Virus record (IMG/VR): IMGVR_UViG_3300027852_000162
Span: 1-24,811 of that record
Source of the DNA: a virus
Length of the DNA stretch: 24,811 bases
Reading direction: 5' to 3' (one strand)
Part shown: positions 12,040 through 19,951 of the stretch, piece by piece
Numbering within the stretch: the first letter of the stretch is position 1
How the letters are laid out: each line of letters begins with the position of its first letter
Translations under genes and position numbers: made by a program
The notes under the pieces: model-generated
Database searches by the model: none
Seen by the model: only the letters and a program-made list of their open reading frames with translations
What the model was told of the DNA's origin: nothing

Positions 12040-13407
12040 ATGAACGAATATAAGATATTTATGGGCAACACGCCCAGTAGAGGCAGGGGCTTTTTGGCAG
12101 AAGCCCTTTCTTTGTTTTTAGAAGAACACAGGCGCTTGTATATACCATGTTGCGGCCAACTATCAATTGCGCATGTGGCTATCGCTTCCGGATGGAAGCA
12201 AGAACAGATTATAGCTAGTGATGTTTCTTTATTTACCACTGTTCTAGGTTACTATATTACACAACAAAGCTTGGAGCATTTAGCTATCCATGTTGATGGT
12301 GAACCGGTTGACCCCTTCGATTATGCAGGAGTGCTCTACTCTATCAAACTTAAAACAGTTGCGGCACGATCTAAACATTATTACCAGCAGTTGCTTATTT
12401 CTGACTTCGTAAGTCGGAAAAATGAGCATTTAGCAAAGCTACAAGAATCTCTTACAGCCTTTGATAAATTGCGCGGCATTACTTATCGATTACAAGATTT
12501 ATTTACAGAAGCTAGTGGAGCTATAGACCATCCTGATAATGTTATATGGCTAAATCCGCCAGGCTACTATAAGGGCTATCAGAAAATGTATGACACGGGT
12601 GGTGCGATTCAATGGAACGAACCGGTTTATACAGAGTTTCATCCAGATAGTAGTCACGACTTGTTGCGAGAGATGGGAGAGGGTAAACCTGCTCGATTCT
12701 TATGGTGTAGATACAAAACCCTGAACAACCTTGATAAAGAATACGTGGTATTTGCTGATGAAAAAGGGGGCGGTAAGTGGGAGTATATGCTATGCAATCA
12801 TCACGAAGAACTAGCGTCTATAAAAAAGCTGGGCTGTTCTTCGTCAGAGGCCAGTGTGTCCCACAACTGGAAGCTTCTTCGTGCGGATCAAGAAATTACG
12901 ACTAGTAGTAGTGTTGCGTTTAAAAAAGTGGATAAACGGACAGCGTTGTATTATAGGGATTTACTTATCCATAAATTAGGTGTTACCAATGCGCCTATCA
13001 ATTATTTGCTTGTAATCGACGAGTCTGTTGCTGGTGTCGTTGGGACGATGGCGGGACAGTGTTATGAGGGAAAGTTACGCAACTCTTTCGATGGTTATGT
13101 GGAAGAGTGCTATGGCATGACTGTTTACACTAAACACTACCCGTATCTTAATAAGCTACTAATGATGTTGATTAAAAGCGAGGAGTTTTTGCGTCAATAT
13201 GACACCTTCTTGTTTAAGCCGCTTGGCATAGACACAACATGCTTATGCCAATACCCTGAGCTGAAGATAAACAGGGGTATATACAAACTCACGAGCCGCG
13301 AGTATAAGAAAAAAACAGGTATTTATAAGCTCCGATATCGAGGGGAAAAGACACCGCAAAACTACAAGGAGGTTTTGGCGGAATGGCTGAGACGATACGC
13401 ACAGTAA
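12040..13407 (+). CDS. Methyltransferase-like and GNAT-like fusion, probable DNA modification/anti-restriction protein
   Basis: The 455-aa protein has an N-terminal SAM-methyltransferase-like region: LYIPCCGQLSIAHVAIASGW (33-52), then EQIIASDVSLF as the acidic second strand, and VIWLNPPGYYKGYQKMYD, an NPP motif at 172-174 as in adenine methylases (NPPY-like). The C-terminal half (about 290-455) has YYRDLLIHKLG, INYLLVIDESVAGVVGT and the conserved end NRGIYKLTSREYKKKTGIYK, LRYRGE, reminiscent of acyltransferase-type (GNAT, Mom-like) phage proteins. An adenine-modifying anti-restriction role is inferred from this and from the ParB-like gene that overlaps it by 25 bp. No ribosome site precedes ATG 12040: the tRNA ends five bases before it. 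ATG 12061 is an alternative start. Confidence 0.6.
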   Translation: MNEYKIFMGNTPSRGRGFLAEALSLFLEEHRRLYIPCCGQLSIAHVAIASGWKQEQIIASDVSLFTTVLGYYITQQSLEHLAIHVDGEPVDPFDYAGVLYSIKLKTVAARSKHYYQQLLISDFVSRKNEHLAKLQESLTAFDKLRGITYRLQDLFTEASGAIDHPDNVIWLNPPGYYKGYQKMYDTGGAIQWNEPVYTEFHPDSSHDLLREMGEGKPARFLWCRYKTLNNLDKEYVVFADEKGGGKWEYMLCNHHEELASIKKLGCSSSEASVSHNWKLLRADQEITTSSSVAFKKVDKRTALYYRDLLIHKLGVTNAPINYLLVIDESVAGVVGTMAGQCYEGKLRNSFDGYVEECYGMTVYTKHYPYLNKLLMMLIKSEEFLRQYDTFLFKPLGIDTTCLCQYPELKINRGIYKLTSREYKKKTGIYKLRYRGEKTPQNYKEVLAEWLRRYAQ

Positions 13408-14114
13408 TAGAATTGTCTCCAGGGTTGGAGTTGTGGCTGGTGCCAGTAGAAGAACTCAAAGAGCAAGACCTTAACGCCAGAGGTATGTCGTCGATAATGT
13501 TTCAACGACTCGCAGAGACTATCAAGCGTGATAGCCGGCTAGAGTCTTTGCCTTTTTGTGCTACGACAAAGAAGGGCATAGAAATACTTTCCGGTCATCA
13601 TCGCGTCAGAGCCGCTAGAGAAGCAGGATTGCCGAATATTTATACCTTAGTAGATACTACAGGGCTGACTAGTTCACAGATGAAGGCGAAGCAGGCGGCA
13701 CATAACGCTATTAATGGCACCGATGACGCGGCCCTTCTTGAGGAAATCTATAAGCAAATAACAAGTATAGAAGATAAGCGAGAATCTTTTTTGATTAATG
13801 TAGATAATCAATTAAAAGGTCTTAAGGTGAACGAAATCACGTTAGATGCTGAGATGAAAACCATCTACTTAGCGTTTGTTCCTGAATACTTTGATAAATG
13901 GAATCACTTATTGGATAGTGTTGGCCACCTAACTGATCAAATAGCAGCAAGCGATCTAGTTTTGCACGAAAGGTTCCGCAAGGCCATGAAAGTTGTAGGG
14001 AAAGCCTATGATATTAGGTCTGTGAATGCTTTAATGTGTAAGTTCATAGATATAGCCGAGGCGGTGGAGGCGAGTGGTGCCAAAGAAGATAGGCCGACCC
14101 AGAAAACCGATTGA
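13383..14114 (+). CDS. ParB/Srx-fold protein
   Basis: The 243-aa protein has a ParB-like N-terminal domain: LWLVPVEELKEQDLNARGMS, FQRLAETIKRDSRLESLPFC and ILSGHHRVRAAREAG, with the GHHR nucleotide-binding motif at 71-74. The rest is helical (QAAHNAINGTDDAALLEEIY and onward), ending in IAEAVEASGAKEDRP. Phage-encoded ParB-type domains of this kind usually accompany DNA-modifying or terminase genes and act as CTP- or DNA-dependent accessory enzymes or nucleases rather than in plasmid partition. It overlaps the upstream fusion gene (25 bp) and the terminase small subunit (38 bp), so the three are tightly coupled. GGAGG lies upstream of ATG 13383. Confidence 0.75.
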   Translation: MAETIRTVIELSPGLELWLVPVEELKEQDLNARGMSSIMFQRLAETIKRDSRLESLPFCATTKKGIEILSGHHRVRAAREAGLPNIYTLVDTTGLTSSQMKAKQAAHNAINGTDDAALLEEIYKQITSIEDKRESFLINVDNQLKGLKVNEITLDAEMKTIYLAFVPEYFDKWNHLLDSVGHLTDQIAASDLVLHERFRKAMKVVGKAYDIRSVNALMCKFIDIAEAVEASGAKEDRPTQKTD

Positions 14115-14472
14115 CTGGGATGAGTTCGAGAAGTTGTGCCTATTGCAGTGTTCCTTGAACGAAATTTGTCTATGGTTCCACGTCAGCGACAGATGCTTAG
14201 AGCGAGGATGCAAAGAACACTACGGATTGCCTTTCGTCGAGGTATTCGCAAAAAAAAGAGTGGGTGGCCTCATCTCGCTACGTAGAAACCTGTTTAAACA
14301 GAGCGAGACTAATCCAGCATGTGCTATATTTTTAGCCAAGAACCTATTAGGGATGGCAGATAGACAGGAAGAAGTAGAGAATGGTGGCCCAACTCTTCAG
14401 ATAAACATCACTGTAACATCCAGCGAGGCTAAAGATGTCACAAAAAAAATCATGGCAGGGGTGGGCACGTAA
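14077..14472 (+). CDS. Terminase small subunit-like protein
   Basis: GTG at 14077 is selected because GGAGG (14066-14070) is at the right distance; GTG 14074 is also in frame. The 131-aa protein begins VPKKIGRPRKPIDWDEFEKL, then CLLQCSLNEICLWFHVSDRC as an N-terminal HTH, a helix region RRNLFKQSETNPACAIFLAK, NLLGMADRQEEVE, and ends TLQINITVTS. The GRPRK start, HTH and NLLGMxD segment are typical of small terminase proteins that recognise phage DNA and load the large subunit. It overlaps the large terminase gene by 38 bp. Confidence 0.72.
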   Translation: MPKKIGRPRKPIDWDEFEKLCLLQCSLNEICLWFHVSDRCLERGCKEHYGLPFVEVFAKKRVGGLISLRRNLFKQSETNPACAIFLAKNLLGMADRQEEVENGGPTLQINITVTSSEAKDVTKKIMAGVGT

Positions 14473-15709
14473 TGCGGAACGTGTTATTGATATGCGCACC
14501 ACTGCGATATACAGACAGAATGCCGCTGCATGGGTTGATCCTACTATTCGTAGAGTGTTTAACGAGGGTGGAACCTCTAGCTCAAAAACTTGGAGTATTC
14601 TACAGCTCCTTATACTAATAGCTACTCACGCAAAGAACGATCTGCTAATTTCTGTAGTTTCCGAATCGCTTCCCCATCTCAAACGTGGTTGCATCCGTGA
14701 TTACATAGCGATAATGGGAGGGGCTTTTAATTCTTACGCCTATAACAAATCTGAGCACATTTACACTTTTGGTAAAGCCAAAATCGAATTTTTCCCCGCT
14801 GATGAACCTAGTAAATTGAGAGGTGGACGGCGGGACATCTTGTTTCTCAACGAAGCTAATAATGTAGATTATGATTCCTACCGCGAGCTAGATATCAGAA
14901 CAAAGTGCTTCACATTCTTGGATTGGAACCCCACAAACGAATTTTGGGTTCATGAACATAACTTACTAAACCAGCCAGAGAACGCATATATTCACAGCAC
15001 TTACTTTGACGCACTTGCTGTAATACCCCCCGAGGTAGCGGCTAATATCGAATCGAACAGATACAAGGACCCCAATTGGTGGAACATTTATGGGCTGGGA
15101 AGAATTGGCAAAATTGAGGGCCTTGTATATCCGCATTTCACACAGGTTGATCAATTGCCGAAAGGCGACTACTTTTTTGGGCTGGATTATGGGTTTAGCC
15201 AAGACCCGACAGCTTTAGTGAAAAATGTAGTAATAGGCAACGACCTCTACTCCGAGGAGCTTATATATGAAACAGGATTGACCAATGACGCCATTGCTCA
15301 CCGTATGGACGAGTTAGGAGTGCGGAGGAATTATGACCCAATCTTTGCGGATTCAGCGGAGCCAAAGAGTATCGAGGAGATATACCGCTACGGATTCAAT
15401 ATAAAGCCATGTGAGAAGGGCGCGGGGAGTGTAGAGTTCGGGCACCAACGGGTTAGGCAATTAAATCAGCATTGGACAAAAGGCAGTTTAAATTGTATAA
15501 AGGAGCAACGGAACTTCCGTTATGTCCAGGACAAAAACGGCAGGTATACCGAGAAGACGACGCACATGTTCTCGCACGGGGCAGACGCCCGCCGCTACGC
15601 GATCCAGGGGCTAGGATTAGCAGTCGCCAAGGTAGATCGTCCATCGCCACCGGTGAGGAGCCGAGGGGATGACTTGAGTTTGTGCGGTGTAACCAGGAGA
15701 GAGTTCTGA
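14435..15709 (+). CDS. terL: Terminase large subunit
   Basis: The 424-aa packaging motor has an ATPase domain with Walker A GGTSSSKT at 45-52 and Walker B ILFLNEA at 135-141. A coupling motif WNPTNEF follows at 164-170. The C-terminal nuclease domain has YFFGLDYGFSQDPTALVK with Asp 251, FADSAEPKSIEEI with Asp 306, and MFSHGADARRYA with Asp 384, the three metal ligands of terminase nucleases. It pumps and cuts phage DNA at the portal. The start sits inside the small subunit gene; its TGA overlaps a CTG that probably starts the portal gene. Confidence 0.93.
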   Translation: MSQKKSWQGWARNAERVIDMRTTAIYRQNAAAWVDPTIRRVFNEGGTSSSKTWSILQLLILIATHAKNDLLISVVSESLPHLKRGCIRDYIAIMGGAFNSYAYNKSEHIYTFGKAKIEFFPADEPSKLRGGRRDILFLNEANNVDYDSYRELDIRTKCFTFLDWNPTNEFWVHEHNLLNQPENAYIHSTYFDALAVIPPEVAANIESNRYKDPNWWNIYGLGRIGKIEGLVYPHFTQVDQLPKGDYFFGLDYGFSQDPTALVKNVVIGNDLYSEELIYETGLTNDAIAHRMDELGVRRNYDPIFADSAEPKSIEEIYRYGFNIKPCEKGAGSVEFGHQRVRQLNQHWTKGSLNCIKEQRNFRYVQDKNGRYTEKTTHMFSHGADARRYAIQGLGLAVAKVDRPSPPVRSRGDDLSLCGVTRREF

Positions 15710-17859
15710 GCCCCACCAAAAAAAAGAACAACACCGTTTCTACCGTAGAAATTGGTTCACCAGGAACTCAAATCTTCAGTGGAATTATTACTGGTGAAGA
15801 ATATAACACCGACCTTACAGGCTCCGCAGGTAGGGCCATCTACGAAAAAATGCGGCGCTCGGATGGCACAGTTAGTGCGGCTGTCAGAGTGTGCGTATTG
15901 CCGCTACTTCGAGCGAATTGGACAGTAGAACCCGCCAGCGAGGACAAGCAAGACAAACTTATAGCTGAGCACGTGCAGGAAAACCTCTTTGGTGGTATGA
16001 CAATCACGTGGGAAAGCTTCTTACGACAAGCCCTTACCCTTATGTTGAGCTTCGGCTTCTCGATGTTTGAGAAGGTTTACGAGGTCCGTGACGATAACAA
16101 ATATTACTACAAGAAGCTCGCACCGCGACTCCCCAGGACTATATATAAGTGGTATGTCGATGACGAAGGCGAGCTGACTGGCATACAGCAATTAACTTGG
16201 AAGGGTGAAAGCTACGAGTTTATCGATATCGACGCAAAGTATCTTGTCGTATTCACGAACGACAAGGAGGGCAGCAATTTCGAGGGCAGTTCATTGCTTC
16301 GTCCCGCTTATCAGCACTGGTATTACAAATCCAATATGTATCGGATTGATGCGGTGGCTGCCGAAAGGCACGGTGTCGGCTTGCCCGTTTTCAAACATCC
16401 GGCAGGAGCTTCCCAAGATGACCGCGATGCGTTAGACTCGATAGGTAAGCAACTCCACTCGCACGAGCGCATGTATGTGCGGCTAGCCAATGATTATGAC
16501 TTTGACATCGTCGGCGCAGGATCGGGCAAGGTCAAAGATATAATCAAAAGTATTGAGCATCATGATCAACAAATATCAAGATCAATTCTTGCTCAATTTT
16601 TGACATTGGGAAGCGACGGAACGGGCAGCTATGCCCTATCTCGCGACCAGTCGAGTTTTTTTCTCATGGCCTTGCAATCAGTTGGCGCGAACATTCGCGA
16701 CACGATGGATAGATATGTAATTAAGCCATTGGTGGACTTGAATTACAATGTGGATCATTACCCCAAATTATCCCATGGTAGCCTAGAGACCAGGGAAATC
16801 CAGAAATATGCGCAAGCTGTTAGTCAGATGGCTACATCTGGCATTATCACCCCAGACCTTGAACTTGAGAACGAGGTGCGCACATTATGGAACCTACCGG
16901 AGCGCAAAGAGCCGGAAGAGGTGCCCGAACCAGTGCCCGAACCAGTAGCCCCGATTACTCCGCCAATTGAAAAACCGCCAATCGTCGAACCTCAAGACGA
17001 TGACCAGCAGCCTGTTGAGCCAAAGCCTAAAGCCGAACAGCAGAACGCTGAAGTAGCATATAGCTACGCTGATATAGTCCGGCCAGAGGTGGAAGCTTAT
17101 GTTCAATTTGCCGAAATCACAAAAAAACTAGACAGCGGCATAGACACTATTGTTGCAGCCACCGAGTCCGTAAAAAAGAAGCAAATCGGCAAATTAGTAG
17201 AGATAGCGAGTAAATTAATATCTTCTCGTAACATGGAGAAGTTGGACGATATTGATGTTCCATACAAGTCGGAATTATCGGCAGCTATCCAGGGAGTCAC
17301 TACAGACTTGTTCCGCTATGGGCGCAAGCAAGTCAAGGCCGAATTAGCCAAGCAGAAAAAAGAGACCGCGTTGAAAGAAGAGCATATTCTTGACCCTCTT
17401 GATATCGAGGGTGAACAGCAAGTTAAGGCATTTCTACGATCCCGCGCCAAGGCTTCAAGTTCGACGATGGCGGCACGTCTTAAGGCTACGCTAACATTCG
17501 AATCGTTGCAACAAATGAGGCAAGGCGTATTAGATGAGGAGCTACTAACCGCCAAGCTCACCGACCTCTCGGACAGGGAAGTCAAAAAAAGCGCGCAGGC
17601 TTCTGTGTCGGAGGCGTTCAATTTTGGGCGAAGCATCCAGGCGCGCAAACAATCCGATGAGATATCAAGAGCTATCTATTCTGCTGTGATGGACCCAGGA
17701 ACTTGTGTTGAATGTCGCAAAATGGACACTAAAGAGTGGGACTTTGACGATCCTAAGACAGATGAATATGCGGCAGGGAACACCAAATGTGAGGGGAATA
17801 CTTATTGTCGCTGTGTCCTTATATTTGTTCATAAGAGCGAAGTGAAGGCAGCCAAGTAA
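15706..17859 (+). CDS. DUF935-type portal protein fused to a MuF-like domain
   Basis: The N-terminal part (to about 410) is a Mu gp29/DUF935-like portal: IGSPGTQIFSGIITGEEY, MRRSDGTVSAAVRVCVLPLL, WTVEPA, FGFSMFEKVYEVRD, GSSLLRPAYQHWYYKS, RHGVGLPVFKHP and ILAQFLTLGSDGTGSYALS. A proline-rich linker (about 405-445) leads to a second helical part (about 450-717) ending DPGTCVECRKMD and YCRCVLIFV, the cysteine-bearing end of MuF-like head proteins. In Mu these are separate genes. The portal forms the vertex ring through which DNA enters. No ATG fits the start: AGGAG (15695-15699) points to the CTG at 15706; a GTG at 15682 lacks a well-placed ribosome site. Confidence 0.9.
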   Translation: MSPTKKKNNTVSTVEIGSPGTQIFSGIITGEEYNTDLTGSAGRAIYEKMRRSDGTVSAAVRVCVLPLLRANWTVEPASEDKQDKLIAEHVQENLFGGMTITWESFLRQALTLMLSFGFSMFEKVYEVRDDNKYYYKKLAPRLPRTIYKWYVDDEGELTGIQQLTWKGESYEFIDIDAKYLVVFTNDKEGSNFEGSSLLRPAYQHWYYKSNMYRIDAVAAERHGVGLPVFKHPAGASQDDRDALDSIGKQLHSHERMYVRLANDYDFDIVGAGSGKVKDIIKSIEHHDQQISRSILAQFLTLGSDGTGSYALSRDQSSFFLMALQSVGANIRDTMDRYVIKPLVDLNYNVDHYPKLSHGSLETREIQKYAQAVSQMATSGIITPDLELENEVRTLWNLPERKEPEEVPEPVPEPVAPITPPIEKPPIVEPQDDDQQPVEPKPKAEQQNAEVAYSYADIVRPEVEAYVQFAEITKKLDSGIDTIVAATESVKKKQIGKLVEIASKLISSRNMEKLDDIDVPYKSELSAAIQGVTTDLFRYGRKQVKAELAKQKKETALKEEHILDPLDIEGEQQVKAFLRSRAKASSSTMAARLKATLTFESLQQMRQGVLDEELLTAKLTDLSDREVKKSAQASVSEAFNFGRSIQARKQSDEISRAIYSAVMDPGTCVECRKMDTKEWDFDDPKTDEYAAGNTKCEGNTYCRCVLIFVHKSEVKAAK

Positions 17860-17867
17860 GGGGAATT

Positions 17868-19112
17868 ATGTCAAATTTAAATGTTGTTGATATTGATGAA
17901 CTGGAAATTCTGGCCGTAGGGACATGGAAAGGCTACCCAAGTGAAAAAACGTTCACATTGAAAGACCTACAGAATATGGCCACGGCGTTTGACGAATTAT
18001 CAGCGATAACAAATTACGAGCCTCCCGTGAAGCTAGGGCATGATAAAGGCCAAAAATTATTACAGGTAGACGGCTACCCTGCTGCCGGATGGGTGAGAAC
18101 CCTTAAAGTTAAGGGCGAAAAACTCGTTGCTTCACTAGGGCAGGTCCCCCAAAAAATAGGCGAGATTGTAAAAGTGGGGGGATGGCGGAAAGTATCCTCC
18201 GAGACATTAGAGAATTACGAAGAGGGGGGCAAAACTTATCCCTTAGTGCTTCGTGCAATTAGCTTGTTAGGTAACGATATCCCTGCAGTGAAAACTATAG
18301 CGGACATACAAGCTCAATACTCGCAAGGCGAAGTATGCCCTCAGATCACAATTTACGAAATGGCGGAAGGCGCGGGAGTCCCAAAGACAGACTTAGAGCG
18401 GGTGATGGCTCATCATGGCGTGACTGAAGAGGAAGCCAAAAAGATGATGGCCGCCAAACCCATTGAAGAATTATTGCCGCCTCGTGGGACTAAAGTTGGC
18501 TCACTCGACGAGGCAATGAATAGCCTAAATGCATGGGCGATTGGTCCGGAACTAGCCACCAAAAGCGCGGCCAGTAACTCCGAGATTAAGGCATACTTGC
18601 AAGAGGTTCGTGCGAAGTTAAAGGCGCTATCGACTAAAACCGAGAATAATCAGAATACAGAGGAGGTAGACGATATGAATGGAGTGAGGGAAATGTTGGC
18701 ATTGAATGCCGATGCCTCCGAGACGGATGTCCTAGAGGCAATCCGCAAGTTGAAGAGCGCGCCCGAGAGCGTGACATTGGCAGAGCACACACAGGTAAGC
18801 GATCAGGTCAAGAGCTTGACGCAAAAACTCGCAGAGCGTGATAGAGACGACGCGGTAGGGTCCGCGATCAAGCAAGGCAAAATAATGCCTGCTCAAAAAG
18901 AATGGGCCGACGCCTATGCACTGAGCGACGCCGCAGGATTTGCGACGTTCGTTGCTGGGGCTCCCGTAGCGGTGAAGTTGTCAGCAGAGCGTGGCGGTAA
19001 TACTGCTCCTGCTGTGGAACTTACAGAACAAGAGATAGCCCAAGGAAAATATCTAGGTATCACTGAAGAGGAATTGATTGCATTTAAGACAGAGAGCGAG
19101 GAGGTAGGATAA
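17868..19112 (+). CDS. Mu I-like prohead protease/scaffold protein
   Basis: The 414-aa protein starts with the domain seen in Mu-like I proteins: IDELEILAVGTWKGYPSEKT, FTLKDLQNMATAFDE, PPVKLGHDKGQKLL, GWVRTLKVKGEKLVASLGQV and WRKVSSETLENYEEGGK. This region is the head-maturation protease. Residues from about 230 on are helical and charged, as in scaffolds, with a coiled-coil stretch around 310-325. Residue 270 is a Met preceded by a perfect AGGAGG (see the nested gene). The product should cleave scaffold and capsid subunits during prohead maturation. AAGGGGA precedes ATG 17868. Confidence 0.85.
   Translation: MSNLNVVDIDELEILAVGTWKGYPSEKTFTLKDLQNMATAFDELSAITNYEPPVKLGHDKGQKLLQVDGYPAAGWVRTLKVKGEKLVASLGQVPQKIGEIVKVGGWRKVSSETLENYEEGGKTYPLVLRAISLLGNDIPAVKTIADIQAQYSQGEVCPQITIYEMAEGAGVPKTDLERVMAHHGVTEEEAKKMMAAKPIEELLPPRGTKVGSLDEAMNSLNAWAIGPELATKSAASNSEIKAYLQEVRAKLKALSTKTENNQNTEEVDDMNGVREMLALNADASETDVLEAIRKLKSAPESVTLAEHTQVSDQVKSLTQKLAERDRDDAVGSAIKQGKIMPAQKEWADAYALSDAAGFATFVAGAPVAVKLSAERGGNTAPAVELTEQEIAQGKYLGITEEELIAFKTESEEVG
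18675..19112 (+). CDS. Nested scaffold protein from an internal start
   Basis: Inside the protease gene, in the same frame, AGGAGG (18661-18666) lies eight bases before ATG 18675. Initiation there gives a 145-aa protein beginning MNGVREMLALNADASETDVL and ending with the helical C-terminal part of the parent. Phage Mu makes scaffold gpZ from an internal start of gene I, and lambda makes Nu3 inside C, so the arrangement fits a separately produced scaffold. The ribosome site is encoded by the ordinary codons Glu-Glu-Val. Confidence 0.65.
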   Translation: MNGVREMLALNADASETDVLEAIRKLKSAPESVTLAEHTQVSDQVKSLTQKLAERDRDDAVGSAIKQGKIMPAQKEWADAYALSDAAGFATFVAGAPVAVKLSAERGGNTAPAVELTEQEIAQGKYLGITEEELIAFKTESEEVG

Positions 19113-19930
19113 TGACAGCATTAGCAGCGGATAGAGAGACCTCCCAGAAAGAACCAGGCTATAAGTCCTACTTGATGGGCACAGACATAATCTATAAAGG
19201 CAGCATGGTTACAGTAGACGCCGACGGCTTGGCAGTCGCAGGGCAAGCGACAGCAGGGCATAAGATGGTAGGCGTTGCGGTGGAGAAAGTGGACGACAGC
19301 GCGGGAGCAGGAACGAAATGGTGCAGGCTCTATACAGAGGGCCTTTTCTTGTTTGTTGCGACCAGTATTGCCCAATCAATGGTAGGTCAGATGATGTATC
19401 TGACCGATGACCAGACTTTTGACGACGTGCCAGGAACTGTCACAATTCCGTGCGGCATACTGGTGGAGTATGTCAGCGCAACATCCGGATGGATTGATAT
19501 TGCCCCCGCAGTGGTGGCAGACCCACAGGACCGGAAGCGCATTATCACGTTAACCGATGACTACACCTGTTTAGCGGAAGATAGCGGGACAATTTTCTTG
19601 ATTGGCACGGATGCTAAAACCGTGACATTGCCTGCAACTCTTGAGGGGTTAGAGTATACCTTCGTTAATATCGGGGCGGCTGGCAATAACATTATTACCA
19701 TATCACCCAACGCCTCCGACAAGATACAAGGCAATCTAGCTTCTTCCGTCGGAAAGAACGCGGACGCTACGACCGCCGACGGCCTAGTAGATATCTGCGC
19801 GGGCTCCGATGATGGCGACTTAGTAAATACTAAGGCGACCGCTAACGTGGGAGATAGAGTAACGTTAGTTGCTGACGGAAGTGCGGGGTGGTGGGTATCT
19901 GGAGGCGTAGGTATTTGGGTAGGTTCCTAG
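19112..19930 (+). CDS. Head decoration protein with an added C-terminal beta domain
   Basis: The N-terminal 130 residues match DUF2190-type capsid cement proteins: LAADRETSQKEPGYKSYLMG, TDIIYKGSMVTVDADGLAVA, TAGHKMVGVAVEKVDDSAGA and CRLYTEGLFLFVATS. Family members of that kind are usually near 110-130 aa. Here a second beta-rich part follows (about 145-272: ITLTDDYTCLAEDSGTIFLI, VTLPATLEGLEYTFVNIGAA, VTLVADGSAGWWVSGG), a domain also seen appended to other phage surface proteins. It probably projects from the capsid. Start and preceding stop overlap as TAATG. Confidence 0.75.
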   Translation: MTALAADRETSQKEPGYKSYLMGTDIIYKGSMVTVDADGLAVAGQATAGHKMVGVAVEKVDDSAGAGTKWCRLYTEGLFLFVATSIAQSMVGQMMYLTDDQTFDDVPGTVTIPCGILVEYVSATSGWIDIAPAVVADPQDRKRIITLTDDYTCLAEDSGTIFLIGTDAKTVTLPATLEGLEYTFVNIGAAGNNIITISPNASDKIQGNLASSVGKNADATTADGLVDICAGSDDGDLVNTKATANVGDRVTLVADGSAGWWVSGGVGIWVGS

Positions 19931-19951
19931 ATTATGAGAGGAGACCATTAA

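Noticed and set aside
11841-12239. Minus-strand reading frame of 132 codons
   Set aside because: It runs through the tRNA and opposite two well-supported + strand genes; no ribosome site.
17316-17648. Minus-strand reading frame within the portal gene
   Set aside because: Shadow of the helical C-terminal part of the portal fusion, low-complexity Ser/Leu composition and no neighbours on that strand.
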